Of a stretch of DNA of 38,854 nucleotides, positions 7,101 to 14,886 are shown piece by piece (the first letter of the stretch is position 1; the number at the start of each line of letters is the position of its first letter). Position numbers and translations under genes: made by a program. The notes under the pieces are model-generated. The model searched no databases and had not been told where the DNA came from. It worked only from the letters and a program-made list of their open reading frames with translations. Origin of the DNA: Streptomyces sp. MH60 (GTDB lineage Bacteria; Actinomycetota; Actinomycetes; Streptomycetales; Streptomycetaceae); assembly GCF_002939385.1 (NCBI RefSeq), contig NZ_MULI01000068.1, forward strand, positions 1 to 38,854. The letters are read 5' to 3'.

Positions 7101-8857
7101 GCGTCGTACGTGAGCCGGAAGTCCCGGCCCTGCCCGTCGGAGACGGCGCGGAGATTGCCCTCCGCGTCGTAGCCGTAGCGTCGCACCACCGCCCACGGTG
7201 AGTGGGCCTCCGTGCCGTAGCCGTCCTCCGGTGAGCTGAGAACGCTCAGGGACGTGACCCGGCCGTCTTCCGTGGCGACGGCCACCCGGTAGCCACCCGA
7301 GTGGCGCATCTCGGCGACGACGCCCGACTCGTCGTAGAGGAAGTCGATGCGGTGCCCGTTGCGGTCGGTTGTCGCGGCGAGCGGCAGGGTGTAGGCGGGG
7401 GCGTCACCCTCGCGCCGTACACCGGGGGCGAAGTGGTGCGTCCGTCCCGTCTCGTCGTCGTGGACGGTGATCGTGCCTTCGCCGTCACCGCTCCACGTCA
7501 ACGGCCGCCGAGGCCCCTCCAGAGGCAGGGTGGCGGTGCCCGGTGCGGGGATCGGATAGGCCAGGAGCATGCCGTCCTCGGTGGCGAACACCACGCCCTG
7601 GTCGTCGATCTCCAGGCGCTGGTCCAGCGTCGAGGCCCAGCTCGGCCCGAAGCAGCGCCCCCAGCGGTAGGTCGAGACGTGGGTGCGCCGGACGACCAGC
7701 GGCAGGAGCCCGCCGAGTTCCAGGTCCACCTGCTCCATGAGCATCTCGCCGGACACCAAGTCGATCGGGTCGCCGCCCCGGCACCGGCCCTTGTAGGGCT
7801 TGGCCTTCGCGAGCAGGTCCTTGGCACCGGAACGCAAGGTCTTCAGGCCACCCCGCATGGCGGTGGCCATCCCCTTCATGCCCTTGGCCAGTCCACGGAG
7901 GGTGGTCAGGCCCTTCATGCCGGGTATGCAGTCCAACGCGGCGAATCCCACGTCCCACAGCGATGCTTGACCCTTGCTGTATTTGTAGAGCGTGTCCGCG
8001 AGGACCACGAGAGCGGCCACGACGACGATCGCGGCGAGGATCGGCCCGCCGATGATCATCGCGACGATGCCGACGATCGCGACGACGACCTTGCAGACCG
8101 CGACGATGGTGTCCCAGTTGTCGGAGAGCCAGTCGCCGACGTCTTCCCACCAGGAGCGGTTCTGGATGCCGGCGTCGGACGCCTCGTCGATCTTGTTCTT
8201 GGCCTCCCGGGCCGCGTCCTCACGCATCTTGCGCGCGTCCTCGGCCATCCTCTTCGCCGCGTCCAGCGCACCCTGCGCCGAGTCGACGGCCGACTGCGCG
8301 TTGGTGTGAGCGGTCTTGGCGTGCTGGACGTCACGGGTAGCGGCCCGGACCTTCGCCTCGTCCGGCTTGTCCGCATCCGACTTGCTGCCGGTCGGGTCGT
8401 CCTTGTACTTGTCCGCCTCCTTCGACGCCCGCGTCACCCACGAGTCCGCCGAGGACAGCTTCGACTGCGCCGACGTCAGGTCCTGACGGGCCTCCCGCGC
8501 CTTGACCAGCGCCCGGTCCGCCAGCGCCTGCGCCCGCTCCAGCTTCGGCCAGAAGTCCGCGAGCGCGTCACCGCACATCCCGTACGACTTCTCCAGCTTC
8601 TTCAAGTTCTTCGGAACCCCGGAGAACTCCTCCTTGAAGACCGTCGCCGACTTCCCCGCCCACTCGGCCAGGGTCGACTCGCCGGCCATGCCCTTCACCA
8701 GACGCAACGCCTCGGACACGTCGTCGGCGAAGTCGTGCAACGTCTTCGCGAGCGTGCGCACCCGCTGCGGATCACCCGGAGTCGGGTCCTTGTCCAGGTC
8801 CAGGACATGCCAGTCACTCGGCCTGTGGCCCACCATCCCCGCAACCCCCGTCGACAC
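4160..8857 (-). CDS. WXG-RHS polymorphic toxin with HNH/Endo VII-like nuclease tip
   Basis: A 1565-residue multidomain toxin. Residues ~25-110 form a helical WXG100-like domain (W66-A-G68), suggesting export by a type VII (ESX) system. Residues 105-225 are charged coiled-coil-like. Residues 250-290 form one or two membrane segments. Residues ~358-430 (GGDPIDLVSGEML...) match the DUF6531 region that precedes RHS barrels. Tens of YD repeats (YDxxGRL and variants) fill about 480-1290. The RHS core ends at DPLGL, residues 1404-1408. The last 157 residues are the variable toxin tip, with YEHLTPVVDHWN, NDPDN and RSENSRGG motifs. These resemble HNH/Endonuclease VII-superfamily toxins, so it is probably a DNase. 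The GTG start at 8857 has GAGG 10 nt upstream; ATG 8836 is an alternative. The frame is intact. Confidence 0.9.
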   Translation of the reverse strand: MSTGVAGMVGHRPSDWHVLDLDKDPTPGDPQRVRTLAKTLHDFADDVSEALRLVKGMAGESTLAEWAGKSATVFKEEFSGVPKNLKKLEKSYGMCGDALADFWPKLERAQALADRALVKAREARQDLTSAQSKLSSADSWVTRASKEADKYKDDPTGSKSDADKPDEAKVRAATRDVQHAKTAHTNAQSAVDSAQGALDAAKRMAEDARKMREDAAREAKNKIDEASDAGIQNRSWWEDVGDWLSDNWDTIVAVCKVVVAIVGIVAMIIGGPILAAIVVVAALVVLADTLYKYSKGQASLWDVGFAALDCIPGMKGLTTLRGLAKGMKGMATAMRGGLKTLRSGAKDLLAKAKPYKGRCRGGDPIDLVSGEMLMEQVDLELGGLLPLVVRRTHVSTYRWGRCFGPSWASTLDQRLEIDDQGVVFATEDGMLLAYPIPAPGTATLPLEGPRRPLTWSGDGEGTITVHDDETGRTHHFAPGVRREGDAPAYTLPLAATTDRNGHRIDFLYDESGVVAEMRHSGGYRVAVATEDGRVTSLSVLSSPEDGYGTEAHSPWAVVRRYGYDAEGNLRAVSDGQGRDFRLTYDAESRITSWTDRNGGWYRYTYDERHRVTVGRGADGFLDCSLSYDDAARVNTYRNSLGRTTTYRFDERLQLVQVTDPLGASTRREWDANGRLVSWTDPLGRTTRQVFDAAGHLTEVVRPDLSSVRAEYDEAGRTRRLTDPDGSFWNYTYDERGNRLSVTDPSGATTRYSYDALGRPLSVTDALGHTRHIETDLAGLPLALTDPEGRTTRARRDSFGRVTAVTDPTGATDRFGWTVEGLASWRSLPDGATEAWSWDGEGNLVSHTARNGAVTTYEFTHFHQPTSRTTPDGRRYTFAYDTELNLTGVHNADGRTWEYAYDEANRLIRETDFNGRTLIYTHDAAGQRTSWTNGAGQTTDVTVDLLGRPRQYRTADEVTTYEYDSVGSLLRAANRDTTVERTYDSMGRTLTETVNGRTTTYTYDALGRRISRRTPSGITSTWTYEATGHPQTLSGAGSRLRFDYDTAHREIRRTLGAEAVLHQSWDGSGRLTGQSVTTPGRGSGDAGGELLQHRTYEYDLDGALREIDELLGESRRFDVDPVGRLTAVRTADREENYAYDRAGNLVTGSPYDGTAAPQPHHADGTRLHRAGRTTYAYDGQGRLIRKTVRLLSGGRRTSQYGWSAEDRLVRTVAPDGSEWRYTYDPDGRRVGKQRLGTGGDVLEETTFSWDGTRLAEQIETDGTVTTWDYAPGSYRPVAQTVSGGRERPAANRGGSDQDDTDARFYAIVTDLVGTPTELVSADGRIVWHRRFTAWGQPTGAPPTAPEADCPLRFPGQYADAETGWSYNYYRYYDPETARYVSADPLGLAPDPNDYAYVTNPLLLLDPLGLIRIRGQRGRWERDSNSPVQAHNRDTEYPGSYRQSTHDAMTAAWTDEGIAQGGTPMRPTGQLDSQGRQIMERIPRSDLTWRNSAGEIIPSNQLTYEHLTPVVDHWNQTGYRSDRATRNDFYNDPDNMEPMTRSENSRGGALMDATYRQDVDPTLYSCS

Positions 8858-9082
8858 CTGCAGGTGACCTCAACAACGTATGTGCACACGTGAACTTACT
8901 AGGCACTGGAGTTCGAGGAGAAGGGGGCTGCCTGCGACCGGAGCCACCGCCTCGCAGGAACCGTCCCCGGAAGGGCCGATCAGCATGGCTACGTCGTGCG
9001 GGCAGACGTGGTCGAGGACTTGGGAGACAACGTGACGACGGATCAGGCCAGTGCGGGCGGAGGTGTGCCGGTGGGCCCGCGG

Positions 9083-9454
9083 TCAGTCCCCGGCCCGCCT
9101 CTCCCCGAAGGGATCGTCGCTCCACCGGAACCAGGCCCGGTCTCCCTTGATGTGCAGCAGGAACTCGGCGACCGGGCCGTCGGGCGACACCAGCCGCACC
9201 CGCCGTTCGATCTCGGCGTAGGCGGCCTCCCACCGCGCCCCGTGCTCCGCGTCGTCCGCTTCCGCGAGGGCGAGTTCCCGGGCGAACAGCTCGCGGACGG
9301 CGCCGTAGGCCGGACCCGCCCGGAACCGGCCGGACAGCCAGGGGAAGTCGGCGTCGTCGATCAGGATCTCCCCGATGTCGCCGGACTCCGGGTCGGCCAC
9401 CCGACCGGCGTCCGGCGCCCGACGCACGTGCCAGACCTCGCCCTCGAACCCCAT
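9083..9454 (-). CDS. Conserved-looking hypothetical protein, 123 residues
   Basis: No family recognised. The ATG at 9454-9452 follows GGAGG and starts MGFEGEVWHVRRAPDAG. The protein is acidic and soluble, with no signal peptide. It has an aromatic beta-strand-like C-terminal half (LLHIKGDRAWFRWSDDPFGE) and a helical middle rich in Ala/Glu/Arg (residues 60-88). Its stop is 225 bp from the RHS toxin start on the same strand, so an accessory or extra immunity role is possible but unsupported. A longer N-terminus (from 9529) would be an Arg/Gly-rich tail and is rejected. Confidence 0.7.
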   Translation of the reverse strand: MGFEGEVWHVRRAPDAGRVADPESGDIGEILIDDADFPWLSGRFRAGPAYGAVRELFARELALAEADDAEHGARWEAAYAEIERRVRLVSPDGPVAEFLLHIKGDRAWFRWSDDPFGERRAGD

Positions 9455-9545
9455 ACCGCCTCCGCCGCGCCCTCGCCGCCTGTGACCGTGGGGCCAGCAT
9501 GTCATCCGGCACCCGCGATCGGTCGGCACCGCCTCGCGCCGCCGA

Positions 9546-9574
9546 TTAAGCGCGCCTTAAACACCGGTTAAGCG
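9546..9574. promoter_or_regulatory. TTAAG repeats between divergent genes
   Basis: TTAAG (9546-9550) and CTTAA (9556-9560) form an inverted pair with a 5-bp spacer. TTAAGCG recurs as a direct repeat (9546-9552 and 9568-9574), 22 bp apart, i.e. about two helical turns. TTAA is rare in this DNA. A regulator site for 9083-9454 and/or the GH64 gene is possible. Confidence 0.35.
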
Positions 9575-9683
9575 TTCCCCGCGCGACTCCCCGCACCCCA
9601 AGTCCCACCTGGGACAACGTGTTTGGGGCGCGCTGCGGACAGTTGGCCGGGCCGGCCCTGCTGCGTACCATCGCCGCACCGCG

Positions 9684-9697
9684 TGAGAGCGCTCTCA
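9684..9697. promoter_or_regulatory. LacI-family (CebR-like) operator upstream of the GH64 gene
   Basis: TGAGAGCGCTCTCA is a perfect 14-bp palindrome 36 nt upstream of the GH64 start. It differs from the Streptomyces CebR operator TGGGAGCGCTCCCA only at symmetric positions. LacI-type repressors bind such sites before secreted glycosidase genes, so sugar-induced derepression is expected. No LacI-family gene is in the window. Confidence 0.75.
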
Positions 9698-9733
9698 GAC
9701 TCCGTCAGGCCCCGATCACTGGAGACCCCCCAC

Positions 9734-10936
9734 ATGACTCCCCGTCACCAGCGTCCGCTCGCCCGCCGCAAGCTGCTCGTCGCCCTCGGCGGAGCGGTCG
9801 TGGCCGCACCGGTCGCCGCCGCCGTCGCCCCGCACGCCCTCGCGGGCGTCGGCTCGGACGGCCCGGCCCCCGAGGCCGCCGGCGCCCTGCCGCTGACGAT
9901 CGTCAACGACACCGGCTCCTTCGGCAACGCCGACGTGCACGTCTACATCGTCGGCAACGTGGACGGCCGCCAGGTGCGGGTCACCCCCGACGGCACCGTC
10001 GCCCCCGTGTCCCTCTCCGACAACGGCGCCGACGGCTACACCGACTACGCGATCGGCCTCGCCGGCGGCGGCGAGACCGAGCTGAGCCTGCCGCACCTCT
10101 CCGGCCGGATCTACGTGTCCCTGGGCGAGAAGCTGAAGTTCAAGGTCGTCGCGGACGGGGCGGGAAACGCCGCGCTGCAGTACCCGGCGGGCTGGGTCGA
10201 GTCCGACCCGAACTACGGGGTGCTGCACGACTGCGCGGAGTTCACCTACAACTCCGCCGGGATGTTCTGCAACACCACCATGGTCGACATGTTCAGCGTG
10301 CCCCTCGCCATCCGGCTGACCGGCGCCGGCGACCAGACCACCGGCACCGTGCGTCCGGGTGGCCGGGCGGCCGTCTTCGAGGCGGTGCGGAAGGTGGAGG
10401 AGTTCGCGCCGCTGGTCGTGGACGACACCCGGGTGATCGCCCCCGGCCACGGTCTTGACGCCGGTCTGTTCCCCAAGGACTACCTCGCCCCGTACATCGA
10501 CGAGGTGTGGAGCACCTACACCGGCAAGGACCTGAGGATCACCACCAACGCCGGGACCTTCACCGGCCGGGTGCGCGGGGACCGGCTGACCTTCGACGGG
10601 CCCGCCCAGGTGTCCTTCGCCAAGCCGTCGACCCGGGACGTGCTGTTCTGCGACGGCAATCTCGCCGCGCCCAACGACGGCACGACCGGTCCGGTCGCCG
10701 CGGTCCTCGGCGCCGGGTTCAACCGCTCCACGCTGGTCTCCTCGGCCGCCCAGCCCACGACCGACCCCGCGGCCTTCTACGGGACCGCGCTGACCAACCA
10801 CTACGCGAAGGCGGTGCACGCGGCCACCGAGGACGGCAGGGCGTACGGCTTCGCCTTCGACGACGTGGCCGACTTCGCCTCCTACGTCCAGGACACGGCG
10901 CCCACCGGTTTCCGGCTGACGCTCGGCGCCTTCTAG
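9734..10936 (+). CDS. Secreted glycoside hydrolase family 64 beta-1,3-glucanase
   Basis: A 400-residue secreted enzyme that should cut beta-1,3-glucan, such as fungal wall glucan or laminarin, in GH64 style (laminaripentaose release). The ATG at 9734 follows GGAG. The N-terminus carries a twin-arginine-like motif (ARRKLLVALGG, residues 9-19) and a hydrophobic core, suggesting Tat export with cleavage near residues 38-50. The mature part shows the thaumatin-like GH64 fold signatures: LPLTIVNDTG at the start, HVYIVGNVDGRQV, GRIYVSLGEKLKF, PNYGVLHDCAEFTYN (with the acidic catalytic region) and a C-terminal YGFAFDDVADF. It is single-domain, with no carbohydrate-binding module. A LacI-type operator sits just upstream, so expression is probably repressed without glucan-derived sugars. 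Confidence 0.9.
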   Translation: MTPRHQRPLARRKLLVALGGAVVAAPVAAAVAPHALAGVGSDGPAPEAAGALPLTIVNDTGSFGNADVHVYIVGNVDGRQVRVTPDGTVAPVSLSDNGADGYTDYAIGLAGGGETELSLPHLSGRIYVSLGEKLKFKVVADGAGNAALQYPAGWVESDPNYGVLHDCAEFTYNSAGMFCNTTMVDMFSVPLAIRLTGAGDQTTGTVRPGGRAAVFEAVRKVEEFAPLVVDDTRVIAPGHGLDAGLFPKDYLAPYIDEVWSTYTGKDLRITTNAGTFTGRVRGDRLTFDGPAQVSFAKPSTRDVLFCDGNLAAPNDGTTGPVAAVLGAGFNRSTLVSSAAQPTTDPAAFYGTALTNHYAKAVHAATEDGRAYGFAFDDVADFASYVQDTAPTGFRLTLGAF

Positions 10937-10940
10937 GACC

Positions 10941-10992
10941 CGTCCGGACTCGTCCGGGGTCGTCCGCCCGCCGCCTCTCCGCGTGCGGGCGG
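10941..10992 (+). terminator. GC-rich hairpin after the GH64 gene, preceded by a short direct repeat
   Basis: CCGCCCG (10964-10970) pairs with CGGGCGG (10986-10992) around a 15-nt loop, 27 nt after the GH64 stop. The segment before it (10941-10966) holds three copies of CGTCCG at 10-bp spacing. A terminator is plausible, but such stems are common at this G/C content. Confidence 0.4.
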
Positions 10993-11017
10993 CGCGGCGG
11001 CGTAGGAGCGTGGGGGT

Positions 11018-12127
11018 GTGCGAAAGGTGTCCGTCCCGCGGCCGCGCCGGGGCGAGGACCGGCGGAGCTGGCTGAGCGGGGCGCCGCCGCCCCGCTGGGT
11101 GCGGGTGCTGCCGCCGGCCCTCGTCGCGGCGATCTGCGCGGCGACCCTGCTCAGCGACGAGCCCCTGGAGATCGGGTTCCTGCTGGGTGCCATCCCGCCG
11201 CTGGCCGTGCTGTCCTACGGCCCGCTGGCGACCGCCGTGCTGGGCGGTGTGGTGATCGCGCTGCTGCACATCCCGGCCCTCCAGCTCGACCGGCCGGGCG
11301 ACGCCGACCTGCTGACCATCGTCTTCGTCGCGGTGCTCAGCGTCTTCGTGTCCTTCGTGCGCAGTCGCCGCGACGCCCAGCTGGGCCTGGAGCGCACGGT
11401 CGCCGAGGCCGCGCAGCGTGCCGTCGCGCCGCCGCTGCCCGAGCGGGTGGGGGCGGTGCGCTGCACGGGGCTGTACCGGGCGGCGCAGCGCGGGACGCTG
11501 GTCGGGGGCGACTTCTTCGACGTGCGGGACGGCCCCTTCGGCGTACGGGTGGTGATGGGTGACGTGCAGGGGCACGGCCTGTCGGCGGTGTCGACGGTCG
11601 CCTCGCTGCTGGGGGCGTTCCGGGAGGCGGTGCTCGACCAGCCGGACCTGGCGTCGGTGGCGGGGCGGCTGGACCGCAGGCTGCTGGTGGACTCGGCGGA
11701 CGCGCGGCACGCCGAGCTGTTCGCGACGGCCGCGCTGCTCGAGTTCTCCGCCGACGCCCTGGAGGTCCGCGTCGTCGTCTGCGGCAACCCGCCGCCGCTG
11801 CTGCTGCGGGGCGCGGATGCCACGGAGCTGGAGGTGTCGCCGTGGACGCCGCTCGGGCTGGGCCTCGCGGACGCCGGGTCGATCGAGGCGTGCACGGTGT
11901 CGCTGCGCCCCGGCGACCGGCTTTTCCTCGCCTCCGACGGGGTGGTCGAGGCGAGGGACGACAGCGGCGCGTTCTACCCGCTGGCGGAGCGGCTGCGCAC
12001 CCTCGTCGGCGAGGACTCCGCCGCCCTCCCCGGCCTGGTCTGGGCGGACCTCGCGCGCTTCAGCCCGGACGTGCAGGACGACGTGACGATGCTGGTGCTC
12101 ACTCCTTCGCCGCCGGCCGGGGAGTGA
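11018..12127 (+). CDS. Membrane-anchored PP2C/SpoIIE-type serine phosphatase (RsbU-like)
   Basis: A 369-residue protein with an N-terminal membrane part and a cytoplasmic PP2C_SIG phosphatase domain. Such proteins dephosphorylate anti-anti-sigma factors in partner-switching cascades. The GTG at 11018 lies after AGGAG. Residues 27-112 hold about four hydrophobic segments. Metal-binding motifs of the phosphatase are intact: GGDFFDV (~164-170), MGDVQGHG (~180-187), LASDGVVEA (~307-315) and QDDVTML (~354-360). No sensory PAS/GAF domain is present between membrane and phosphatase parts, so any signal would come through the membrane segments. No anti-sigma or STAS partner gene is nearby. The last 29 bp overlap the end of the convergent MMPL gene. 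Confidence 0.9.
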   Translation: MRKVSVPRPRRGEDRRSWLSGAPPPRWVRVLPPALVAAICAATLLSDEPLEIGFLLGAIPPLAVLSYGPLATAVLGGVVIALLHIPALQLDRPGDADLLTIVFVAVLSVFVSFVRSRRDAQLGLERTVAEAAQRAVAPPLPERVGAVRCTGLYRAAQRGTLVGGDFFDVRDGPFGVRVVMGDVQGHGLSAVSTVASLLGAFREAVLDQPDLASVAGRLDRRLLVDSADARHAELFATAALLEFSADALEVRVVVCGNPPPLLLRGADATELEVSPWTPLGLGLADAGSIEACTVSLRPGDRLFLASDGVVEARDDSGAFYPLAERLRTLVGEDSAALPGLVWADLARFSPDVQDDVTMLVLTPSPPAGE

Positions 12128-14390
12128 CCCCCCGCTCCCCCTCGCCCGCCTCCTCGGCGTCGATGTGCGGCAGGATCCGGTCGAGCCACCGGGGTGTCCA
12201 CCAGGCGTGCGGTCCCAGCAGGGTCATCACGGCGGGCACCAGGAGCAGGCGTACGACGGTGGCGTCGATGAGCACACTCACGGCGAGGCCGAGCCCGAGC
12301 ATCTTGACCACGATGTTGTCGCTGACGACGAACGCGGCGAAGACGCTGACCATGATCAGGGCCGCGCAGGTGATGACCCGTGCGGTGATCTCCAGAGCGT
12401 GGGCCACCGAACCCTTGGCGTCGCCCGTGCGCCGCCATGCCTCGTGCACCCGGGAGAGCAGGAAGATCTCGTAGTCCATGCTCAGGCCGAAGATGATCGC
12501 GAACATCATCATCGGGACGTAGCTCTCGATGGGCACGCTGCCGGAGACCCCGAGCGCGGGTCCGCCCCAGCCCCACTGGAAGACGGCCACGACGACCCCG
12601 TAGGACGCGGCGATCGACAGCACGTTGAGGACGGCGGCCTTGAGGGCGACCAGCAGGCCGCGGAACACGGCGAGGATGATCAGGAAGGCCAGGGCGACGA
12701 CGACCGCGATGATGAGCGACAGCCGTTCGGCGACGATGTCCCGGAAGTCGACCTGGGAGGCGGTGGCGCCGGTGACGTAGCCCTCGGCGTCGGTACCGGC
12801 GACCGCGTGCGGCAGGGTGCTGTCGACGAGGCGGTTGGTGAGCGCGGTGGTGGCGGCGCTCTGCGGGGAGTGCTCCGGGTAGACCGTGGCGAGCAGGACG
12901 TCGCCGTCCTGGGTCGTGGTCACCGGCGTCACCGCGGCCGTGCCGGAGACGTCGTCGAGGCTCTTGGTGACCTGGGAGGCGAGGTCCGAGCGCTGCGACT
13001 GGGGGACGCCGCTCCGGTCGACGACCACGGTCAGCGGGCCGTTGGAGCCCGGACCGAAGGCGTCGGACATGAGGTCGTACGCCCGCCGGTCGGTGAACGA
13101 CGTGGGATCGGCGCCGTCACCGATGTGCCCGAGCTGGATCGAGAACACGGGAACGGCCAGGACGGCGAGGGCCGCCACGCCGCCGGCCAGGAAGTACCAG
13201 GGCCGGCGTGCCACGCGCCGGGCGTAGCGGTGCCAGGTGCCGTGCGGCTCCGCGCCGGGCTCCGCGTCGGTCTCGGCGACGGGCAGGCGGACCCGCAGGC
13301 GGTCGATGCGCCGGCCCATGAGGCCCAGCAGGGCGGGCACCAGGGTGAGCGCGCCCAGGACCGCCGAGACCACCGTCACGGCCGCGGCGATGCCGAGCTT
13401 GCCGATGAAGGACACCCCGGAGGCGTACAGGCCGAGCAGCGCGACGATCACCGTGCAGCCGGAGACCAGGACCGCGTGGCCGCTGGTCCCGGTGGCGTGA
13501 CCGGCGGCCCGGACCGGATCGGCGCCGTTCATCAGGTTCTGCCGGTGCCGAGTGATCAGGAACAGGGCGTAGTCGATGCCGACGCCCAGTCCGATCATCG
13601 TGGCCAGCGTCGGGGACACCGTGGCGAAGGTGAACGCCGCGGCGAGCAGGCCGAGGAGGGCCAGGCCGGCCACCACGCCGATCAGCGCTGTCACCAGGGG
13701 CGACACGGCGGCCAGTACGCTGCCGAAGCCGATCAGCAGGACCACAACGGCGACGCCGAAGCCGATGAGTTCGCTCACCCGGTCGTCGGCGTCCGGCCGG
13801 GCCAGCTCGCCGAGCGACCCGCCGTACTCCGCCTCGGCGCCCGCCGAGCGCAGCGGCTGGACGGCGTCGTCGACTCCGTGCAGGTAGCCGTCGCCCAGTT
13901 GAGCAGGCTGAATGTCGAAACGGACGGTGATGTAGGCGGTACGGCCGTCCGTGGAGACCGGGCCCTCGTTCTGCTGGTCCGACGAGGCCGGCACCGGGCT
14001 GCCGGAGGACGGGGTGGCGGTGAGCGGGTTCTGGGCGGACCGGACGTGCGGCAGCTTCTGCAGGTCGTCCACCGTCGTGGCCATCTGCGAGCCCAGTGAG
14101 GTCAGCGGCTTGTCGGCGTCGTGCACGACGATCTGGCTGCTGTAGCCGCCGGTGGCCGGATCGTGCCGCTCCAGGACCTCCAGCCCCTTCTGGGACTGGG
14201 CGGAGGGCAGGGCGAAGTCGTCCGAGTAGTCCCCGCCGAAAGAGCGGTTCGTCAAGGTCAGCGCCACGAGCGCGACCAGCCACCCGACGACGACGATCAC
14301 GCCGTGCCGGGCACACCACTCGCCCCACCGGCGCAGGCCGCCCGCTCTCGCCGTTCCCCGTCCCCCGACGCCGGTGCGCCTGCGTGCCAT
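12099..14390 (-). CDS. MMPL-family RND-type membrane transporter
   Basis: A 763-residue membrane transporter of the MMPL family, exporting lipids or other hydrophobic compounds. The ATG at 14390-14388 follows AAGGA at 8 nt and gives MARRRTG before the first membrane helix (~25-46). The layout is the family's duplicated one: TM1, a large extracytoplasmic loop (~50-185), TM2-6, a cytoplasmic linker around residues 365-385, TM7, a second loop (~410-545) and TM8-12. IGLGVGIDYALFLITRHRQ and IFGLSMDYEIFLLSRVHEA are the two conserved proton-relay Asp-Tyr motifs in TM4 and TM10. It ends in a short charged tail. No dedicated lipid-biosynthesis genes adjoin it, so the cargo is unknown. The longer frame up to 14567 lacks a ribosome site. 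Confidence 0.92.
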   Translation of the reverse strand: MARRRTGVGGRGTARAGGLRRWGEWCARHGVIVVVGWLVALVALTLTNRSFGGDYSDDFALPSAQSQKGLEVLERHDPATGGYSSQIVVHDADKPLTSLGSQMATTVDDLQKLPHVRSAQNPLTATPSSGSPVPASSDQQNEGPVSTDGRTAYITVRFDIQPAQLGDGYLHGVDDAVQPLRSAGAEAEYGGSLGELARPDADDRVSELIGFGVAVVVLLIGFGSVLAAVSPLVTALIGVVAGLALLGLLAAAFTFATVSPTLATMIGLGVGIDYALFLITRHRQNLMNGADPVRAAGHATGTSGHAVLVSGCTVIVALLGLYASGVSFIGKLGIAAAVTVVSAVLGALTLVPALLGLMGRRIDRLRVRLPVAETDAEPGAEPHGTWHRYARRVARRPWYFLAGGVAALAVLAVPVFSIQLGHIGDGADPTSFTDRRAYDLMSDAFGPGSNGPLTVVVDRSGVPQSQRSDLASQVTKSLDDVSGTAAVTPVTTTQDGDVLLATVYPEHSPQSAATTALTNRLVDSTLPHAVAGTDAEGYVTGATASQVDFRDIVAERLSLIIAVVVALAFLIILAVFRGLLVALKAAVLNVLSIAASYGVVVAVFQWGWGGPALGVSGSVPIESYVPMMMFAIIFGLSMDYEIFLLSRVHEAWRRTGDAKGSVAHALEITARVITCAALIMVSVFAAFVVSDNIVVKMLGLGLAVSVLIDATVVRLLLVPAVMTLLGPHAWWTPRWLDRILPHIDAEEAGEGERGVTPRPAAKE

Positions 14391-14606
14391 GGCTGTGATC
14401 CTTCTGCCCGGGCGGAAACGCTCGATCGACCTCATTACACGCCGGAGGGGCACTACCGGGCACCTCGGGGCGGGGTCCCACGGCGCTCCGGATGCGCGGG
14501 CCGGTTCCGCATTGAATGGTGTTATCGGGATATTCGGGACCGACAACAGCACGACCGACCACAGCACGGCACCGAAGCAGCGACCCGGATCCGAGGAGCA
14601 CTGATC

Positions 14607-14828
14607 ATGTCGATGTCACAGCCCGACGCCTCCCGACCCTCCGAAGCCCGCGCGGACGACGACCGCGCCACTCCGGACGACCTGCTCCACGCCCGCACCG
14701 GGACGGACGTGTCCCCGGAGGACCTGGTGCTGGCGGCCGGCCGGGACGTCACCCCGGAAAGCCTGGAGTGGGCCAGGCGCAAGCTGGCCGAGGAGGGCCC
14801 CTCGGCCCTCGACAAGCTGCTGCCCTGA
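14607..14828 (+). CDS. Small acidic hydrophilic protein, 73 residues
   Basis: The start ATG at 14607 follows GAGGAG at a good distance. The protein is polar and acidic with no membrane segment or cysteine: a disordered first half (residues 1-30) followed by two copies of a similar phrase, DVSPEDLVLAAGRD and DVTPESLEWARRKLAEEG, predicted helical. It ends ALDKLLP. It shares a strong bidirectional terminator with the convergent DUF5709 gene. No function is recognised; the composition suits a small stress or development protein, which is inference. Confidence 0.75.
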   Translation: MSMSQPDASRPSEARADDDRATPDDLLHARTGTDVSPEDLVLAAGRDVTPESLEWARRKLAEEGPSALDKLLP

Positions 14829-14881
14829 ACGCCGGGGGCCCCGGACAGACGACGTCGTCTGTCCGGGGCCCCCGGCGTTCA
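14826..14881. terminator. Perfect 56-bp palindrome, bidirectional terminator
   Basis: The 28 bases at 14826-14853 are the exact reverse complement of 14854-14881, with no mismatch or central spacer. The palindrome includes the stop codon of the 73-residue gene and ends 5 bp before the stop codon of the convergent DUF5709 gene. In RNA it forms a very stable stem of up to about 26 pairs from either strand. Confidence 0.92.
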
Positions 14882-14886
14882 CGGTC

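Noticed and set aside
4700..7300. Many similar short repeats, at first sight like a repeat array.
   Set aside because: They are in-frame YD repeats of the RHS barrel with variable spacing, not a CRISPR or non-coding repeat array.
4325..8893. Long open frames on the plus strand opposite the RHS toxin (up to ~540 residues).
   Set aside because: They are antisense to an intact RHS gene with clear YD repeats, have no ribosome sites or recognisable domains, and have the compositional look of GC-rich antisense frames.
9716..11710. A 664-residue minus-strand frame opposite GH64 and the phosphatase.
   Set aside because: It spans two real plus-strand genes and is low-complexity, with no motif.
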